Made by a program: the position numbers and the translations under genes
Shown: positions 1 to 6,094 of the stretch, piece by piece
Numbering within the stretch: position 1 is the stretch's first letter
How the letters are laid out: each line of letters opens with the position of its first letter
Notes under the pieces: generated by a model
The model's database searches: none
Told to the model about the DNA's origin: nothing
The model's input: the letters and a program-made list of their open reading frames with translations, nothing else
Source of the DNA: Thermoplasmata archaeon
GTDB lineage: Archaea > Thermoplasmatota > Thermoplasmata > Lutacidiplasmatales > UBA184
Reading direction: 5' to 3'
DNA: 6,562 nucleotides
Assembly (NCBI GenBank): GCA_013044425.1
Contig: JABEUK010000063.1
Location: forward strand, 1-6,562

Positions 1-53
1 GGACGGCCCGGATTCGGGGCATCCGCATGCGAGGCTGGACGTTGCATGGGAAC

Positions 54-230
54 TCATCCCGAGGACGAAGCTCGGGGCGTTCCCACCTGCTTCCAGCCGT
101 TCATGTCGGCGCCGATGGCTCCCTCCACGGCGACCCCCCGAAACGGGTAACCGATTCCATCGTTAGGTTGGCGAAGGTCATGGGGGGCCATCAGCACCGC
201 ACCGGGAACGGGTTCGCTCGCCTTATTCAT
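54..230 (-). CDS. possible small protein of 58 residues, unknown function
   Basis: I do not recognise this product. The frame opens with ATG at 230 and closes with TGA at 54. A GGTGG ribosome-binding-like sequence lies about 7 bases before the ATG (minus strand, around 238-242). The predicted peptide starts MNKASEPVPGAVLMAPHDL and later contains GIGYPFRGVAVEGAIGAD and NGWKQVG. Its balanced use of D, N, Y, F, W and K is unlike the arginine- and proline-rich products of chance frames in this GC-rich DNA. It would be transcribed divergently from the phosphatase that starts at 311. No membrane segment or signal peptide is evident. Against it are its short length, the lack of a clear TATA box upstream, and codon use that is only moderately GC-biased at third positions. 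It could be a chance frame. Confidence 0.33.
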   Translation of the reverse strand: MNKASEPVPGAVLMAPHDLRQPNDGIGYPFRGVAVEGAIGADMNGWKQVGTPRASSSG

Positions 231-233
231 TAT
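223..233 (+). promoter_or_regulatory. possible TATA-like box for the HAD phosphatase gene
   Basis: TTATTCATTAT is the most AT-rich stretch in the first kilobase and stands out in GC-rich surroundings. An archaeal box here would place transcription start near 254, giving a leader of roughly 55 bases before the GTG at 311. It overlaps the ATG of the possible minus-strand small gene, so either reading could explain the low GC. Position and composition are the only evidence. Confidence 0.22.
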
Positions 234-310
234 CGGACCACCCGCACGTGCCTCGGTGGGTCGACGGGCCCCGCTCCGTGGGGACGCGGTGGCCGATATG
301 GGGGACATCG

Positions 311-1051
311 GTGACCCCGTTGCGCGCGCACCCCGCGCGCCGCGGGGGCTCGGCACGAGGATTTGCCTTCGACCTCGACCGGACCTTGGTGGCGGTAGAC
401 CGTGCCCCGTCCCGTCTCGCCCGCGCGACGATCCAAGAGGCCCGGAGCACGGGATTGAGCGTGATCCTCGTTTCCGGGCGGACCCTTTCCGCCCTCAGCC
501 CGTTCGTCTCCGCCTTGGGTCCCCTCGAAGCGGTGGTGGCGGAGAACGGTGCCGTGATCGAGGTCCCGTGGGGCGGTCGGCGCGAGGTGATCGGAGGAGG
601 AGTGGCTCGGCAGGTCCGACGCCGATTGGAGCCCATCTCCGCGTTGGAGGTCGAGCATGGTGAGGTCGTAGTCTCCGGCCGGTGGACGGATCGGAGGACC
701 ATCGCGGGCTACCTTTCCGGATTGGACATCCATATAGTTCGGAACCGGGATCGACTGATGGTGCTTCCGACCGGGGTGACGAAGGCCTCGGGTCTCGAGC
801 TCGCGCTCCGACATCTCCGTATCCCGGAGCACTCGTTCGCCGCCATCGGCGATGGGGAGAACGACATTCCGATGCTTCGGGCTGCGGCGGTGTCGGGCGC
901 GGTGGCGAACGCGATCCCCGCGGTCAAGGCCCTCGTCGACTATGTCGCGCACGAACCGTTCGAACGCGGCGTCCAGGAGTTCCTCCAAGGGCCCGTCACC
1001 CGATGGGCGAGTGTCGACTCGAGCGGACGCCGTTCGGCCTCGAGATCGTAG
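311..1051 (+). CDS. HAD-superfamily (IIB-type) phosphatase, phosphoglycolate/sugar-phosphate phosphatase-like
   Basis: A cytosolic Mg2+-dependent phosphohydrolase of 246 residues. All four HAD motifs are visible, numbered from the GTG at 311. Motif I is FDLDRTL, with nucleophile D21 and acid/base D23. Motif II is LVSGRT, with S55. The motif III lysine is K158 in GVTKASG. Motif IV is IGDGENDIPML, with metal-binding D181 and D185. An ENGAVI segment (78-83), typical of Cof/SPP-like members, precedes the type-IIB cap (about 84-155). Length and motifs fit archaeal phosphoglycolate phosphatases and sucrose- or mannosyl-phosphate phosphatases; the substrate cannot be read from sequence. GTG 311 is preferred because GGGGG lies 6 bases upstream and motif I then falls near the N-terminus as usual. 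GTG 248 (267 residues) and TTG 320 are alternatives. The gene converges on the MscS gene, leaving 25 bases between stops. The neighbouring sugar transferase makes a sugar-phosphate substrate attractive, but this is inference. Confidence 0.88.
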   Translation: MTPLRAHPARRGGSARGFAFDLDRTLVAVDRAPSRLARATIQEARSTGLSVILVSGRTLSALSPFVSALGPLEAVVAENGAVIEVPWGGRREVIGGGVARQVRRRLEPISALEVEHGEVVVSGRWTDRRTIAGYLSGLDIHIVRNRDRLMVLPTGVTKASGLELALRHLRIPEHSFAAIGDGENDIPMLRAAAVSGAVANAIPAVKALVDYVAHEPFERGVQEFLQGPVTRWASVDSSGRRSASRS

Positions 1052-1076
1052 GTCCCCGTGCGTGCACGAGCGGCAC

Positions 1077-1826
1077 TCACCGACGGTTCGTTCGCGTGTG
1101 CTCCAACACTTCGGCGACGCGCTTGTTGACCTCGACGGTCACGGCATCCCGTTCCTCGGGGCGTCGCAGCATCACCGTCAATGTCAGATCGGTGGATTGC
1201 GAGGTACGAGACTTGGTCGATAGCAGCGGCGGGAACTGCCGATCGAGCCGCAGCCTCAGCTTCGAGAGGTGCTTCAGAAGTTCGCTCTCGAACGCCGGCA
1301 GATCGACGCTCGGACCGATCGAGATGGGGATCGTGACCTCCTTCCAGGCCTGCGGGGTGGTGTTGACCACGATATCCGTGATGAACACCGAGTTCGGGAC
1401 CGATATCAGTTGCTCATTGTCGGCGAGGAGCACGGTCGTGATCGCATTGATCGCGATGACCTTCCCGGCGTACCCCTGCACCCGGATCGTGTCCCCTACC
1501 TTGAACGGCGTGTAGACATCGGTGAAGTACTTCGCCCCGTAGTTCCCCAACGGCTCCCGCACCGCGATCAGTGCGGCGAACCCCACGAGCGCGATCACGA
1601 CGATCAGGATCAGCGGGCTGACGCCGAGCTCCTGGATGGCCAGGATCGAGCCGATCAGCCACACCATGACCGCGCCCAGGCGGCGGGCGCCGCTCGTCAC
1701 TTGAGGCGAGCTCTGTTGCATGAACCGGCCGATGAGCCAGCTCGCGAGCATCGCGAGCAGCCAGGTCAGTAGTAGGGTCAGGCCGGCGAGCGCGAAGGTC
1801 CAGAGCGTGGCGTACAGATCGACCAT
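1077..1826 (-). CDS. MscS-family small-conductance mechanosensitive channel
   Basis: A membrane channel of 249 residues that opens under membrane tension and releases solutes on hypo-osmotic shock. Three hydrophobic segments are visible, at about 5-35, 48-67 and 70-90. The third resembles the pore-lining TM3 and leads into REPLGNYGAKYF. The MscS beta domain follows, with the family-typical PFKVGD (107-112), GKVIAINAITT (121-131) and DNEQLISVPNS (136-146). A charged alpha/beta C-terminal domain runs to 249. It is slightly shorter than E. coli MscS (286 residues) and has no extra N-terminal helices, so it is a minimal MscS. The ATG directly abuts the TAG of the upstream glycosyltransferase gene. 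GGAGG sits 5 bases before the ATG, inside the last glycosyltransferase codons, so translation is probably coupled. The shared transcript suggests a role in osmotic balance of the solute made by that enzyme. The family call is firm; physiological coupling is inferred. Confidence 0.93.
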   Translation of the reverse strand: MVDLYATLWTFALAGLTLLLTWLLAMLASWLIGRFMQQSSPQVTSGARRLGAVMVWLIGSILAIQELGVSPLILIVVIALVGFAALIAVREPLGNYGAKYFTDVYTPFKVGDTIRVQGYAGKVIAINAITTVLLADNEQLISVPNSVFITDIVVNTTPQAWKEVTIPISIGPSVDLPAFESELLKHLSKLRLRLDRQFPPLLSTKSRTSQSTDLTLTVMLRRPEERDAVTVEVNKRVAEVLEHTRTNRR

Positions 1827-3206
1827 CTAGGCCTCCATGACCTCGGTCAAAAGGGCGCGTTCCGACCGGACTGCGGCTTCGATGGAGCACTTCTCCGCCG
1901 CGAGGGATCCCCCGCGGATCAGCGTCTTCGAGAGCTCGGTGGGGTGATCGCCGAGCAGTCGTCGCATCTGCCCGGCCAGGGCGCCCGGCTCATCCGGATC
2001 GAACACGAGCCCGTTCTTCCCCTCCCGGACGAGGTCCGCGATTCCCGCACGCGAGGTGATGATGGCGGGCCGATGATGCAGCCAACTCTCCACGACGACG
2101 AGTCCGAAGCCCTCGCGCACAGAAGGAAGGATCGTGAAGCTGCAGCGCTCATAGAAACAGTCGAGATCGTGTTGCGAGAGGTGGCCGGTGAAGACGACCC
2201 GATCCTCGAGGTGGGAGCGCGTCACCATCTCTTCCAAGTGAGCGCGCCATCGATCAGACTTCGATAGACCGACCCCGCTGCGCGAACTCGAGAAACTCCC
2301 GTTCCCGACCAGAACGAGCTTCAATCGAGGGAAGCTCGACGCGAGCTCGGCGAGTGCCTCGATCGCCCGATCGTGGGCCTTCACCGGGTCCATCCTCGCC
2401 ACCACGAGGGCGACGATGTCACCTCGCCTCACCCCGAAGCGTTCGGAGACGGACGCGACGTCGGCCGCGGGGGGATCGGAGTAGTCCTTGGGATCTACGT
2501 ACGGATAGATGTGCTCGATCCGACCCGTGTAGCCGAACGACTTCAGCGAATCAGCGTACCGGGGCGAGCTGACCACGATGGCATCGTAGCTGTTCAGGTA
2601 GGTCGCGAGCAGGGCGTGCCAGCGTGGGGGGATCGTCGAGCGGTCGAACGGGATGTGCCAGCGGAAGATCTTCGGCTTGAGTGTGGTCAACATGTGCCCG
2701 ATCGGGATCTGCTGAAAGTCGTGAATGTAGAACACGTCAAAATCGTGCTTCTTGTCCAATTTCCGGATGAGTTCGCTCGTGATGCGATTGTAGTAGGCAT
2801 ACTCCGAGAATGCCTCCGTCCAGAACAGATCGTCGTGGTGGTCGGTTTCGTCGATCCCGTGGACCCTTCCCCAGATCGCTTCCTTCACCATGCCGTAACT
2901 CGCCATACGCTTCGGACCGAGCGTTACGGAGTGTAGGGTCACGCCGGACATACGAACCGTCGCGGGCGCGTTCGGGTTGAGGGCGACCCAGTGCGCCTCG
3001 TCCAGGAACCGATCCTGAAGCATGTGCCGAACGAGAGGAAGCACCATGCGCGTGACCCCCCCCGGCGAGTATCGATAATCAACGCCCTCGGTCAGGGCCG
3101 CGAGATCCAGCGGAGCACTCGTGCGACGCCCCGGGGGCGGGGCGTGCGCAGCGGTGAACTGCACGAGCGGCGTCTGGGTATTGATACACATGTTGAGGGG
3201 CTGCAT
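1827..3206 (-). CDS. GT4 glycosyltransferase of the trehalose synthase (TreT)-like group
   Basis: A cytosolic GT-B sugar transferase of 459 residues, with features that recall trehalose glycosyltransferring synthases (TreT). The acceptor-side N-terminal domain carries NTQTPLVQF (9-17), the glycine-rich YSPGGVTRMV (46-55), IHDFQQIPIG (161-170) and FRWHIPFD (181-188). The last two correspond in position to the VHDPQ- and RCHID-type motifs I know from TreT. The donor-sugar domain has VVARMDPVKAHDRAIEA (268-284), with the conserved R271 and K276, then LVLVGNGS (297-304). The GT4 EX7E motif is REGFGLVVVESW, with E365 and E373. ATG 3206 is chosen because AGGTGA lies 8 bases upstream and the first beta strand then sits at the N-terminus. 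ATG 3251 (474 residues, GGAG 5 bases upstream) is a real alternative. The frame stays open upstream to 3602, but that part runs antisense through the metalloprotease gene and is not coding here. It is the first gene of a two-gene unit with the MscS channel. The product could be trehalose, another glucoside, or a glycan; the donor and acceptor are not readable. Confidence 0.9.
   Translation of the reverse strand: MQPLNMCINTQTPLVQFTAAHAPPPGRRTSAPLDLAALTEGVDYRYSPGGVTRMVLPLVRHMLQDRFLDEAHWVALNPNAPATVRMSGVTLHSVTLGPKRMASYGMVKEAIWGRVHGIDETDHHDDLFWTEAFSEYAYYNRITSELIRKLDKKHDFDVFYIHDFQQIPIGHMLTTLKPKIFRWHIPFDRSTIPPRWHALLATYLNSYDAIVVSSPRYADSLKSFGYTGRIEHIYPYVDPKDYSDPPAADVASVSERFGVRRGDIVALVVARMDPVKAHDRAIEALAELASSFPRLKLVLVGNGSFSSSRSGVGLSKSDRWRAHLEEMVTRSHLEDRVVFTGHLSQHDLDCFYERCSFTILPSVREGFGLVVVESWLHHRPAIITSRAGIADLVREGKNGLVFDPDEPGALAGQMRRLLGDHPTELSKTLIRGGSLAAEKCSIEAAVRSERALLTEVMEA
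1832..1836 (-). promoter_or_regulatory. ribosome binding site GGAGG for the MscS gene
   Basis: GGAGG lies 5 bases before the channel ATG, inside the final codons (Met-Glu-Ala) of the glycosyltransferase. This supports the ATG at 1826 and points to translational coupling across the abutting TAG/ATG. Confidence 0.75.
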
Positions 3207-3214
3207 GGGAGCAG

Positions 3215-3220
3215 TCACCT
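3215..3220 (-). promoter_or_regulatory. ribosome binding site AGGTGA for the glycosyltransferase
   Basis: AGGTGA lies 8 bases upstream of the ATG at 3206 and matches the usual anti-Shine-Dalgarno complement. It supports 3206 over the more distal ATG at 3251, which has a competing GGAG 5 bases upstream. Confidence 0.5.
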
Positions 3221-3247
3221 GGGTGGCCCACTCGTAGGTTCTCAAGC

Positions 3248-3255
3248 GCATATGC
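3248..3255 (-). promoter_or_regulatory. possible TATA-like box of the glycosyltransferase-MscS operon
   Basis: The palindrome GCATATGC is an AT-centred island in the GC-rich divergent region. It would put transcription start near 3225 on the minus strand, just upstream of the AGGTGA ribosome binding site and ATG 3206. Because the site is palindromic it gives no direction, and it also contains the alternative ATG 3251. It is therefore a weak candidate. Confidence 0.25.
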
Positions 3256-3374
3256 TCTCCGGCCCCCGTGAGGAGGCCCCCGAAATGCATCCCGCGAACC
3301 GCACGGTCCCCCGGGGAAGTGGCTAAGACTCGGCGCGGACCTGGGCGTTCCCGCGTTCGGGGAGCGAGAAAGGA

Positions 3375-3932
3375 GTGTTGGCATCGTACCGCGAGACTCG
3401 GATCCAGCGCACCGCCCCGATTCGACTGTATCGGTTCGAGCAGTTCTTCCAAGGGTTCGAGAACGCACCGCCGATCCGGCAGCTGTTCGGGAGGAACACG
3501 AGAAAGATCCTTCGCGCGCTCAAGGTCGAGTTCTTCTCGCCTCCCTTCGGGTACATGGGGACGAGCGACGTGGATGGCCATCTGATCGTCAGCAGCCATC
3601 ACCTCCGCACCAGCGATCTACGCACCCTCTACCTCGACGTCGTTCACGAGCTCTGTCACGTCAAGCAGTTCCGAGCCGGACGAGCCCTGTTCGACCGGAA
3701 GAAGAAGTACGTCGACACGCCGACCGAGATCGAGGCGTACGCATTCACCGTCCGGGAAGGGAAGCGGCTCGGCATGACGGAGGCGGAGCTTCTCTCGTAC
3801 CTGGAAGTAGAGTGGGTCGATGCGAACGACCATCGCCGCTTGGCCCGTCGGATGGGACTACTGAAGAACGGCCGTCGCCGCACGGCCCGCACCGGTCGCC
3901 CTCAGCCGCATCGCGGCCGTCGAGGCAAGTAG
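3375..3932 (+). CDS. small HExxH zinc metalloprotease-like protein (ImmA/IrrE- or SprT-like zincin)
   Basis: A 185-residue predicted soluble protein with a zinc-metallopeptidase signature. LDVVHELCHVKQF contains HExxH (H91, E92, H95). About 25 residues on, DTPTEIEAYAF offers E118 or E120 as the third zinc ligand, in the gluzincin-like arrangement used by ImmA/IrrE (M78)-type and related domains. Residues 1-70 hold an aromatic-rich N-terminal part (RLYRFEQFFQGF; VEFFSPPFGYMG). The C-terminus (about 164-185) is a strongly basic, probably disordered tail rich in Arg, which may bind nucleic acid. No signal peptide or membrane segment is seen. The start is uncertain. GTG 3375 is the first possible codon after an in-frame TAA at 3324, but the AAAGGAG at 3369-3375 overlaps it. 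TTG 3378 is close behind, 2 bases after that AAAGGAG. The gene is divergent from the glycosyltransferase, with 168 bases between. I do not recognise a named family, and proteolysis itself is inferred from the motif. Confidence 0.78.
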   Translation: MLASYRETRIQRTAPIRLYRFEQFFQGFENAPPIRQLFGRNTRKILRALKVEFFSPPFGYMGTSDVDGHLIVSSHHLRTSDLRTLYLDVVHELCHVKQFRAGRALFDRKKKYVDTPTEIEAYAFTVREGKRLGMTEAELLSYLEVEWVDANDHRRLARRMGLLKNGRRRTARTGRPQPHRGRRGK

Positions 3933-4367
3933 GACCCGACACCGAGTCTCGCGCACGTGAGATCGATTCTGCGCCCTGAACAGACCCGGCTTCCCGGGGT
4001 GCGAGCCGGTACGAACTGAGCACTTCGGTATTCAAAGCCTAAGAACAGGTGGGGTCCACAGGGTCGAGGAATCCGACGCGCCTGGCACGATCTCCCCGAA
4101 GCGACGGATCTCAAGCACGGTGACAGGGTCCACGGGCGCGCCGAAGACGAGGACGCGCTCGCGGTCCCCCGTTCCAGCGAGCTGAGCGCCTTCGCGCGAT
4201 CTCGTTCCCGAGGGAGTCTAGATGGCCCGACTCGCCCACGTGGGAGGCCGGGCCGCAAGGGGTTCTCAACCGAACCGGACTGCCCGCCCTGCGGAGTGCA
4301 CTCACTCCCGGAGAGTTTCTCCAGTGACGTGCCCTTTAAGGAGCGCTCTCCATCGCCCGGGTCACTC
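3933..4367. other. 435-base gap without a confident gene; coding-like segment at about 4032-4217
   Basis: No tRNA, rRNA, RNase P or SRP RNA signature is visible here. On the minus strand, 4035-4217 is an open frame of 61 codons between TAG (4218-4220) and TGA (4032-4034). Its third positions are mostly G or C and its peptide is globular-looking, with stretches such as RERVLVFGAPVDPVTVLEI and RRFGEIVPG. It has no ATG or TTG, only internal GTG codons. A neighbouring minus-strand frame (GTG at 4305, through about 4198) reads GESGHLDSLGNEIAR just before the segment, so a one-base shift could join them, as in a decayed gene. The exact complement on the plus strand is also open and continuous with the ABC ATPase frame, so the strand cannot be settled. 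GGTTC/GAACC at about 4260-4275 forms a short hairpin of no clear meaning. Confidence 0.3.
4333..4342 (+). promoter_or_regulatory. predicted TATA-like box for a leaderless ABC-exporter transcript
   Basis: CCTTTAAGGA lies with its TTTAA core about 30 bases before the ATG at 4368. An archaeal TATA box in this place would start the transcript close to that ATG. No clear Shine-Dalgarno sequence precedes the ATG (only GGGT nearby), which fits leaderless initiation. The purine-rich BRE expected just upstream is not obvious. Confidence 0.38.
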
Positions 4368-5327
4368 ATGGTCGATCCGGTCGTGCAGGCGGTGGACCTG
4401 CGCCACTCCTACGACGGCAAGCGCTCCGCACTCGACGGCGTCAGCTTCACCGTCCGCAAGGGAGAGGTCTTCGGGCTCCTCGGGAAGAACGGCGCCGGAA
4501 AGTCGACGCTCATCAAGGCGATGACGACCTTGATCCGACCGAGCTCCGGAACACTGCGGATATTCGGAATGGACCCCACGAAGGAGGGCAAGAAGATCCG
4601 GGCCCGGATCGGGGTCGTTCAGCAGGGCGAGTCGTTCGACTTCACGACGGTGGAGGGAAACTTCGACGTCTATGGCGTGCTCTGGGGCATCCCCCGCGGC
4701 GAGCGGCAACGGCGTCGGGAGGCGCTGATCCAGAGGTTCGGCCTCGAAGACATTCGCCGTCAGCGCTCGTTCGATATCTCGGGAGGTCAGAAGCGCCGGG
4801 TTCAGGTCGCTCGCGAGTTCATCCACGACATGGACATTCTATTCCTGGACGAGCCGACCGTGGGAATGGACGTGATCATGCGCCGCACGCTTCTCGATTC
4901 CATCCGAGAGGAAGTGAAGGGCGGGCTCACGGTCGTATTCACCACGCACAATCTGGAAGAGGCGGACTACGTCTGCGATCGGATCGCGGTCATCGATGAG
5001 GGAAAGCTGCTGGTCCTGGATGAGGTCGAGAACCTCAAGCGCCTCTACGGAGGCAAGAAGACGATCGATCTGACCGTCGACATCGGCAGTGCGGCCCGCT
5101 TCATCCCCGCGCTCACCCAGGGGCTGGGGCCCGGTACGAGCGTCACGACGGAGGGGGACTCGGTGGTGATCCTGACCGACGATCCCAAGGACTCCCTCGC
5201 CAAGATCCTCGAGCTCTCCCAGAAGATGGGAGTTCAGCTCGAGTGGATCAGCGTGCGTAAGAACACGCTCGAGGACGTCTTCCTCCGATCGGTCTCTCAC
5301 GGAGGTGAACCCCTTGGAAGCGCCTAA
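4368..5327 (+). CDS. ABC transporter ATP-binding protein (DrrA-like, ABC-2 exporter)
   Basis: The cytosolic ATPase of an ABC-2-type exporter, 319 residues, with every nucleotide-binding motif in order. Walker A is GKNGAGKST (39-47), with K45. The Q-loop is around Q85-Q86 in GVVQQGESF. The signature is ISGGQ (137-141). Walker B is DILFLDEPT (156-164), with D161 and E162. The D-loop is at VGMD (165-168). The H-loop H194 is in TTHNLEEAD. Residues from about 225 form the alpha/beta C-terminal domain usual in DrrA-like ATPases. ATG 4368 is preferred because homologous domains begin within about 10 residues of this Met and a TATA-like box sits at a leaderless distance. The frame extends to GTG 4296, adding 24 residues of unlikely composition (rich in Ser and Pro). 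The stop at 5327 overlaps the permease start by 14 bases, so the two form one operon. Two such ATPases would pair with permease subunits. The exported substrate (drug, lipid or polysaccharide) is not indicated. Confidence 0.95.
   Translation: MVDPVVQAVDLRHSYDGKRSALDGVSFTVRKGEVFGLLGKNGAGKSTLIKAMTTLIRPSSGTLRIFGMDPTKEGKKIRARIGVVQQGESFDFTTVEGNFDVYGVLWGIPRGERQRRREALIQRFGLEDIRRQRSFDISGGQKRRVQVAREFIHDMDILFLDEPTVGMDVIMRRTLLDSIREEVKGGLTVVFTTHNLEEADYVCDRIAVIDEGKLLVLDEVENLKRLYGGKKTIDLTVDIGSAARFIPALTQGLGPGTSVTTEGDSVVILTDDPKDSLAKILELSQKMGVQLEWISVRKNTLEDVFLRSVSHGGEPLGSA
5301..5308 (+). promoter_or_regulatory. full-length ribosome binding site GGAGGTGA deciding a TTG start
   Basis: GGAGGTGA is a complete match to the common anti-Shine-Dalgarno core and sits 5 bases before TTG 5314. 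An in-frame GTG at 5305-5307 lies inside the site itself, so it cannot use the site; this favours TTG as the permease start. The site is within the ATPase coding region. Confidence 0.7.
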
Positions 5328-6081
5328 CATCACCCGCCTCATCTATCGCAACATCAAGGTCAACACCGATCCGGGAACCCTCACGATCCTCATCGGGCTC
5401 CCCGCGATGTACCTCGTCTTCTTCGGGTTCGGCTTCGCCTCCCTCGAGTCGAGGTCCGGTGGGGGGGCGAGCTACCTTTCCTTCCTCACTCCGGGGCTCA
5501 TGGCATTCCAAGCCGTGATGGCCGGGACCGTCGGAGGCGGCATGCTCTGGGCCGACCGCCGGTGGGGGATGCTCGCCCAGCTCCTCGTAGGCCCGTTCAC
5601 CCGGCTCCAGTACCTCCTCGGCATCATGCTCACCTCGGTGACGTTCGGTCTCGCCGGTTCGCTCGTCATGCTCGGGATCGCGTACGTTCTCCTCGGTGCG
5701 CTCCCGGTCACGCTCATCGGACTCGGCGCGATGCTGGCGATCATTACCGTGGGCTCGCTCTTCTTCGGCTCGCTCATGCTCCTCATCGCCGCGAAGGTCA
5801 AGTCGAACACTACGTACAACAGCATCCAGATCCTGGTGCTGTTCTTGGTGAACTTCGCCAGCACCGTGTTCTACCCCTACAGTTCGGGCCTGCCGGCCGC
5901 GATCCGGGTCCTGTTCGCAGTGAACCCTCTCACGTACATCGCCGACGTGGCCCGCGCCGCTTACTTCGGAACGTACACGGTGACGGTGGGGTACGAGGCG
6001 CTCGTTCTCTGCGTGGAGGCTGTGATCGTGCTCTTCCTCGCGGTCCGGGCGTACCTGCGATCGGACGTCTCGATGGATTGA
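5314..6081 (+). CDS. ABC-2 type transporter permease (DrrB-like)
   Basis: The membrane-spanning partner of the ATPase encoded just upstream, 255 residues from TTG 5314. Six hydrophobic segments are visible, at about 22-44, 54-78, 100-127, 128-160, 168-190 and 225-248, matching the six-helix layout of the ABC-2 membrane family. An amphipathic N-terminus (NITRLIYRNIKVNTDP) precedes the first helix, the usual coupling element. The segment FLTPGLMAFQ (58-67) matches the L-x-PG motif seen in this family, and FAVNPLTYIADVAR (about 202-215) matches its conserved NP-x-x-Y/A-type segment before the last helix. The start overlaps the ATPase stop by 14 bases, so translation is probably coupled and the subunits are made together. 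It could export an antibiotic-like compound, lipid or glycan precursor. The family is certain; the substrate is not. Confidence 0.93.
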   Translation: MEAPNITRLIYRNIKVNTDPGTLTILIGLPAMYLVFFGFGFASLESRSGGGASYLSFLTPGLMAFQAVMAGTVGGGMLWADRRWGMLAQLLVGPFTRLQYLLGIMLTSVTFGLAGSLVMLGIAYVLLGALPVTLIGLGAMLAIITVGSLFFGSLMLLIAAKVKSNTTYNSIQILVLFLVNFASTVFYPYSSGLPAAIRVLFAVNPLTYIADVARAAYFGTYTVTVGYEALVLCVEAVIVLFLAVRAYLRSDVSMD

Positions 6082-6094
6082 TTCGGGCTTCCCC

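Noticed and set aside
1..47. Possible leftward gene starting at ATG 47 and leaving the window
   Set aside because: Only 15 codons are visible, with no convincing ribosome binding site and no recognisable sequence.
230..988. 252-residue minus-strand frame opposite the HAD phosphatase
   Set aside because: The plus strand carries all four HAD motifs. The minus product is rich in Arg and His without recognisable motifs.
1057..1068. CGTGCGTGCACG as a terminator between the convergent phosphatase and channel genes
   Set aside because: The stem is at most 4 bp with a realistic loop and no T-run follows.
2373..2936. 187-residue plus-strand frame inside the glycosyltransferase gene
   Set aside because: It is antisense to clearly recognisable GT4 motifs, and its product shows no domain of its own.
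3207..3602. N-terminal extension of the glycosyltransferase frame by 132 residues
   Set aside because: It runs antisense to the start of the metalloprotease gene, has no family similarity, and better-supported ATG starts with ribosome binding sites exist at 3206 and 3251.
4050..4132. Two copies of GGGTCCAC as a possible repeat or operator
   Set aside because: Eight bases repeated once in GC-rich DNA is within chance expectation, with no symmetry or promoter placement.
4296..4367. GTG 4296 as start of the ABC ATPase
   Set aside because: The added 24 residues resemble no ATPase N-terminus, and the domain begins properly at ATG 4368 with a suitable promoter distance.
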